This document shows, piece after piece, positions 61,804 to 64,000 of a DNA stretch of 64,000 nt (the first letter of the stretch is position 1; each line of letters opens with the position of its first letter). This stretch comes from Candidatus Formimonas warabiya. Its GTDB lineage: Bacteria > Bacillota > Dehalobacteriia > Dehalobacteriales > Dehalobacteriaceae. Position numbers and translations under genes: made by a program. The DNA is taken from NCBI RefSeq assembly GCF_002777255.1, contig NZ_CP017634.1:6336903-6400902 (forward strand), in the 5' to 3' direction. The notes under the pieces were generated by a model. The model was given only the letters and a program-made list of their open reading frames with translations. It did not search any database and was not told the origin of the DNA.

Positions 61804-61929
61804 ATGCGGAAAACCTGTGCTGCTTTTTTAGAATTAATGCCGAAGTTGGTGCAGTGGTATTATCTGGTTATTTTCCGAAGGCGAAAAACCGGGGACCAAT
61901 ATGTGCCGATACTTTCCATGGACAGATAA
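61804..61929 (+). CDS. Possible 41-residue small protein
   Basis: ATG preceded by a very purine-rich GGGGAGGGAGGGAGAAG. It encodes a short protein with a hydrophobic centre (FLELMPKLVQWYYLVIF) and a basic patch (RRRKTG). It could be a genuine small protein, or the surviving N-terminus of a longer gene such as a MarR-type regulator. Nothing else is seen in 61551-62065 apart from the hairpin near 62000. Confidence 0.35.
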   Translation: MRKTCAAFLELMPKLVQWYYLVIFRRRKTGDQYVPILSMDR

Positions 61930-61998
61930 GTTGTTGATTTTGACAAAGTCATTCTTACACCTGGGAGATTGGTATTAGGAAAATAAAAAATAAAAAAG

Positions 61999-62049
61999 CC
62001 CCTCAGAAGCACAAAATAATTTGCATTCTCCTTGTGCCGTCCTGAAGGG
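61999..62049 (+). promoter_or_regulatory. Two-part leader hairpin before the metallophosphoesterase gene
   Basis: CCCCTCAG (61999-62006) with CTGAAGGG (62042-62049) encloses GCACAA (62009-62014) with TTGTGC (62032-62037). It ends directly before GGAGG and could mask or stabilise the ribosome-binding region. Confidence 0.4.
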
Positions 62050-62065
62050 TGAAATGGAGGTTATT

Positions 62066-64000
62066 ATGAAATTTCAAAAAAAGTTTTTATCAATTGTACT
62101 TTTGATCTGCCTGCTATTGTCCAACATTGTAATCCCGGGCAATGCCTTTGCAGCCAATAACAACGATAACGGCGATGAGCAAGGAAGCGCATTAACCGTA
62201 TCGGGAGAGGTATATGATATTACGTTTAGCCCGGGGCGAGACGCCACAGAACTGTGTTTTACCTGGTACTCTGATATTAATGCGCAAAATAGCGTCGTTC
62301 AGGTTGCCCCAAAAGCCGACATGACCGGAGACGATTTCCCGGTCGATGAAGCAACCACCTTTACCGGCACTGTCTCTGCAGCAGTCACCGGCCTTTTCTC
62401 CAACAAGGTTACTGTCACCGACCTGGAGGAATCCACCGAATATGTCTACCGGGTGGGGGACGGCGATGATGAAAACTGGAGTCCGGTTTACAGCTTTACC
62501 ACACAAGAAACCGACGCTTTCAGTTTCCTGGCTGTCGGTGACCCCCAGATCGGTGCGGGGGCCAGTGTGTCAAGCGACACCTATGGCTGGAAAGATACCA
62601 TGTCTAAGGCCTTTGACCGGTTCCCCGACGTGAGTTTTCTTGTTTCTCTGGGGGATCAGGTGGAAAACAACAACAATGAATCCCAATACACCGGCTTCTT
62701 TTCGCCCCCGGAACTGAGAAGCCTGCCTCTGGCCACGATACTGGGCAATCATGACAACGGGGCGGCCAATTACGGCTACCATTTCAATAATCCTCATTCC
62801 TCCCCATACGGGATCACCAATCCGGGGAGCAGCGACTATTATTTCACCTACGGCAACACCCTGTTCATGGTGCTGAATTCCAATAATTCCAGCGGCGCTA
62901 CCCACGCGGCCTTTATTGAGCAAACAGTGGAAGCAAACAGCGACGCGGTCTGGAAGGTGGTCATGTTCCACCATGATATTTACGGTTCGGCCGACCATTC
63001 CACCGAGAGCAGCATTTTAAATTTACGTGCAGCCCTATTCCCGGTATTTGACCAGTATGACATTGATCTGGTATTAAACGGACATGACCATAGTTTTACG
63101 CGAACGTACCAGATGTACCAAGACCAGCCTTTGCCAGGCCAGAATGTCCTGGGCACGCTCTATATGACCCTAAACTCCGCCAGCGGCAGCAAATATTACG
63201 ACCTCAAAGCCACTCCGGAAACCTATGCTGCGGTAAGAGAGCAGATTAAGGTGCCCACCTTCTCCCATATCAGTGTAACGGACGAAAGTTTTACCATCTC
63301 TACATACAGAACGGATACCATGGCCATGATCGACACCTACACCATGAATAAGCAAGCACAGCCCGCCCTCGATCTGGCCCAGGTGACCGTTACCCCATCC
63401 GGAACTGCTTTGGATGCGACGCATCCTAGCATTACACTCAGTGTGGCCGCGACAGACAGTCAGGAAACTGCGGTAGATCTTTCCGATGCTTATGTATTAT
63501 ACAAAACGGATGACTCTGACCTTCTGTCCATAGAGGCCAACGGCACCGTGACCGTAAAGAATGCGCCTGCGATGAATAAAACCGCCAAGGTCTGGGCGGA
63601 GGTATATAACGGAAGCAGCTTTGTGAAAAGCAACGAGGTGGATATTCAGGTTACGGTCCCCTACGGTTTGGCGGAAGTTACCCTAACCGCGGACAGCAGC
63701 ACTTTACCGGCTGATTCAACCACCGGCATCCAGCTCAGCTTAACGGGAAAAGATACCGAAGGGGCTGACATGGATCTTTCTTCCGCCACTGTGGCCTATC
63801 AGACGGATAAAGACGATATTCTAGCCATCTCGGCAGATGGAACGGTAACCGTTCAAAATATTCCGGAACGTAATGTGATTGTCAAAATTACGGCACAGGT
63901 TACTGTCGGCAGTAAAACTGTGACAAGTAATGCCTTGTCTCTCACCGTTATTACCGGAGCCGGAACAGAGATCACCGTACCGGTGCAAACCGCTCTGGAT
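62066..64000 (+). CDS. Secreted purple-acid-phosphatase-type metallophosphoesterase with Ig-like repeats (partial)
   Basis: 645 codons visible, open at the window edge. A signal peptide (residues 1-29, ending AFA) is followed by a fibronectin-like N-terminal domain (about 45-145). The metallophosphatase domain (about 150-400) has all metal motifs: VGDPQIG, VSLGDQVENN, ILGNHDNG, VMFHHDIYGSADHS and LNGHDHSFTR. After that come repeated beta-rich Big-like units (AQVTVTPSGTALDATHPSIT and AEVTLTADSSTLPADSTTGI, each about 95-100 residues, with NGTVTVKN/DGTVTVQN strands). Probably cell-surface anchored further downstream. GGAGG lies upstream of the ATG. Confidence 0.9.
   Translation, partial: MKFQKKFLSIVLLICLLLSNIVIPGNAFAANNNDNGDEQGSALTVSGEVYDITFSPGRDATELCFTWYSDINAQNSVVQVAPKADMTGDDFPVDEATTFTGTVSAAVTGLFSNKVTVTDLEESTEYVYRVGDGDDENWSPVYSFTTQETDAFSFLAVGDPQIGAGASVSSDTYGWKDTMSKAFDRFPDVSFLVSLGDQVENNNNESQYTGFFSPPELRSLPLATILGNHDNGAANYGYHFNNPHSSPYGITNPGSSDYYFTYGNTLFMVLNSNNSSGATHAAFIEQTVEANSDAVWKVVMFHHDIYGSADHSTESSILNLRAALFPVFDQYDIDLVLNGHDHSFTRTYQMYQDQPLPGQNVLGTLYMTLNSASGSKYYDLKATPETYAAVREQIKVPTFSHISVTDESFTISTYRTDTMAMIDTYTMNKQAQPALDLAQVTVTPSGTALDATHPSITLSVAATDSQETAVDLSDAYVLYKTDDSDLLSIEANGTVTVKNAPAMNKTAKVWAEVYNGSSFVKSNEVDIQVTVPYGLAEVTLTADSSTLPADSTTGIQLSLTGKDTEGADMDLSSATVAYQTDKDDILAISADGTVTVQNIPERNVIVKITAQVTVGSKTVTSNALSLTVITGAGTEITVPVQTALD

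Noticed and set aside
1..64000. CRISPR arrays, tRNA or rRNA genes
   Set aside because: No regularly spaced repeats, cloverleaf-like sequences or rRNA signatures were noticed on either strand.

Overview
The window looks like the chromosome of a strictly anaerobic, low-GC Gram-positive bacterium (class Clostridia, Peptococcaceae/Desulfitobacterium-like; inferred from gene content only). The basis is an AdhE, an [FeFe]-hydrogenase-type protein, a clostridial glgBCDA glycogen set, an RND pump without an outer-membrane channel gene, a T-box leader, a c-di-GMP riboswitch, an MttB-family methyltransferase and purine-rich Shine-Dalgarno sites. No rRNA, tRNA or CRISPR array was seen.

Layout. 1-2940 (minus): group B-like [FeFe]-hydrogenase protein followed by adhE (cut by the window edge). 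3091-5907 (plus): an ECF-like promoter, a c-di-GMP-I riboswitch with terminator, a holin-like membrane protein, a sigma region-4 protein, a small region-2-like partner, then a secreted stalk-domain/GH18 protein whose promoter repeats the one in front of the riboswitch. 6255-7900: IS110-family element with a candidate bridge-RNA region. 7986-9957: lipoprotein-like protein plus radical SAM/SPASM enzyme. 9994-14728: membrane protein, J-domain protein, DUF5685, ferredoxin-type regulator-like protein, YjbQ, SpeE.

15-32.3 kb is an accessory island. It holds a frameshifted Phd/RelE toxin-antitoxin pair, a broken DinD-like gene, a broken DUF6602 gene, an internally deleted IS1182-type element, a complete Wadjet jetABCD defence operon, an intact Phd/RelE pair, an IS5-like and an IS1182 element (both with visible inverted repeats and target duplications), an HTH-GNAT fusion protein under a 13-bp inverted-repeat operator, and two or three copies of a dispersed 48-bp repeat.

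32.3-42.7 kb: cupredoxin lipoprotein, TetR-MFP-RND efflux operon with a palindromic operator, an MFS drug-efflux gene behind a leader-peptide/terminator attenuator, an NlpC/P60 fragment, cardiolipin synthase and an EamA transporter. 42.9-54.8 kb is a glycogen/alpha-glucan locus: glgB-glgC-glgD-glgA-GH13-malQ read rightwards and glgP reads towards them, giving synthesis, branching, debranching, transfer and phosphorolysis in one place. 54.9-64 kb: methyltransferase, T-box leader, three-gene ABC importer (TrpXYZ-like), non-pyrrolysine MttB homologue, YibE/F membrane protein, and a large secreted metallophosphoesterase that runs off the window.

The most interesting item is the 3.1-5.9 kb circuit: a second-messenger riboswitch controls a two-piece sigma factor, and the same unusual promoter (GGAACC, 17 bp, GTCTTA) precedes both the sigma operon and the adjacent cell-wall-hydrolase-like gene. 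That suggests a c-di-GMP-gated, self-activating surface/wall programme. Second is the antibiotic-type attenuator in front of the MFS pump.
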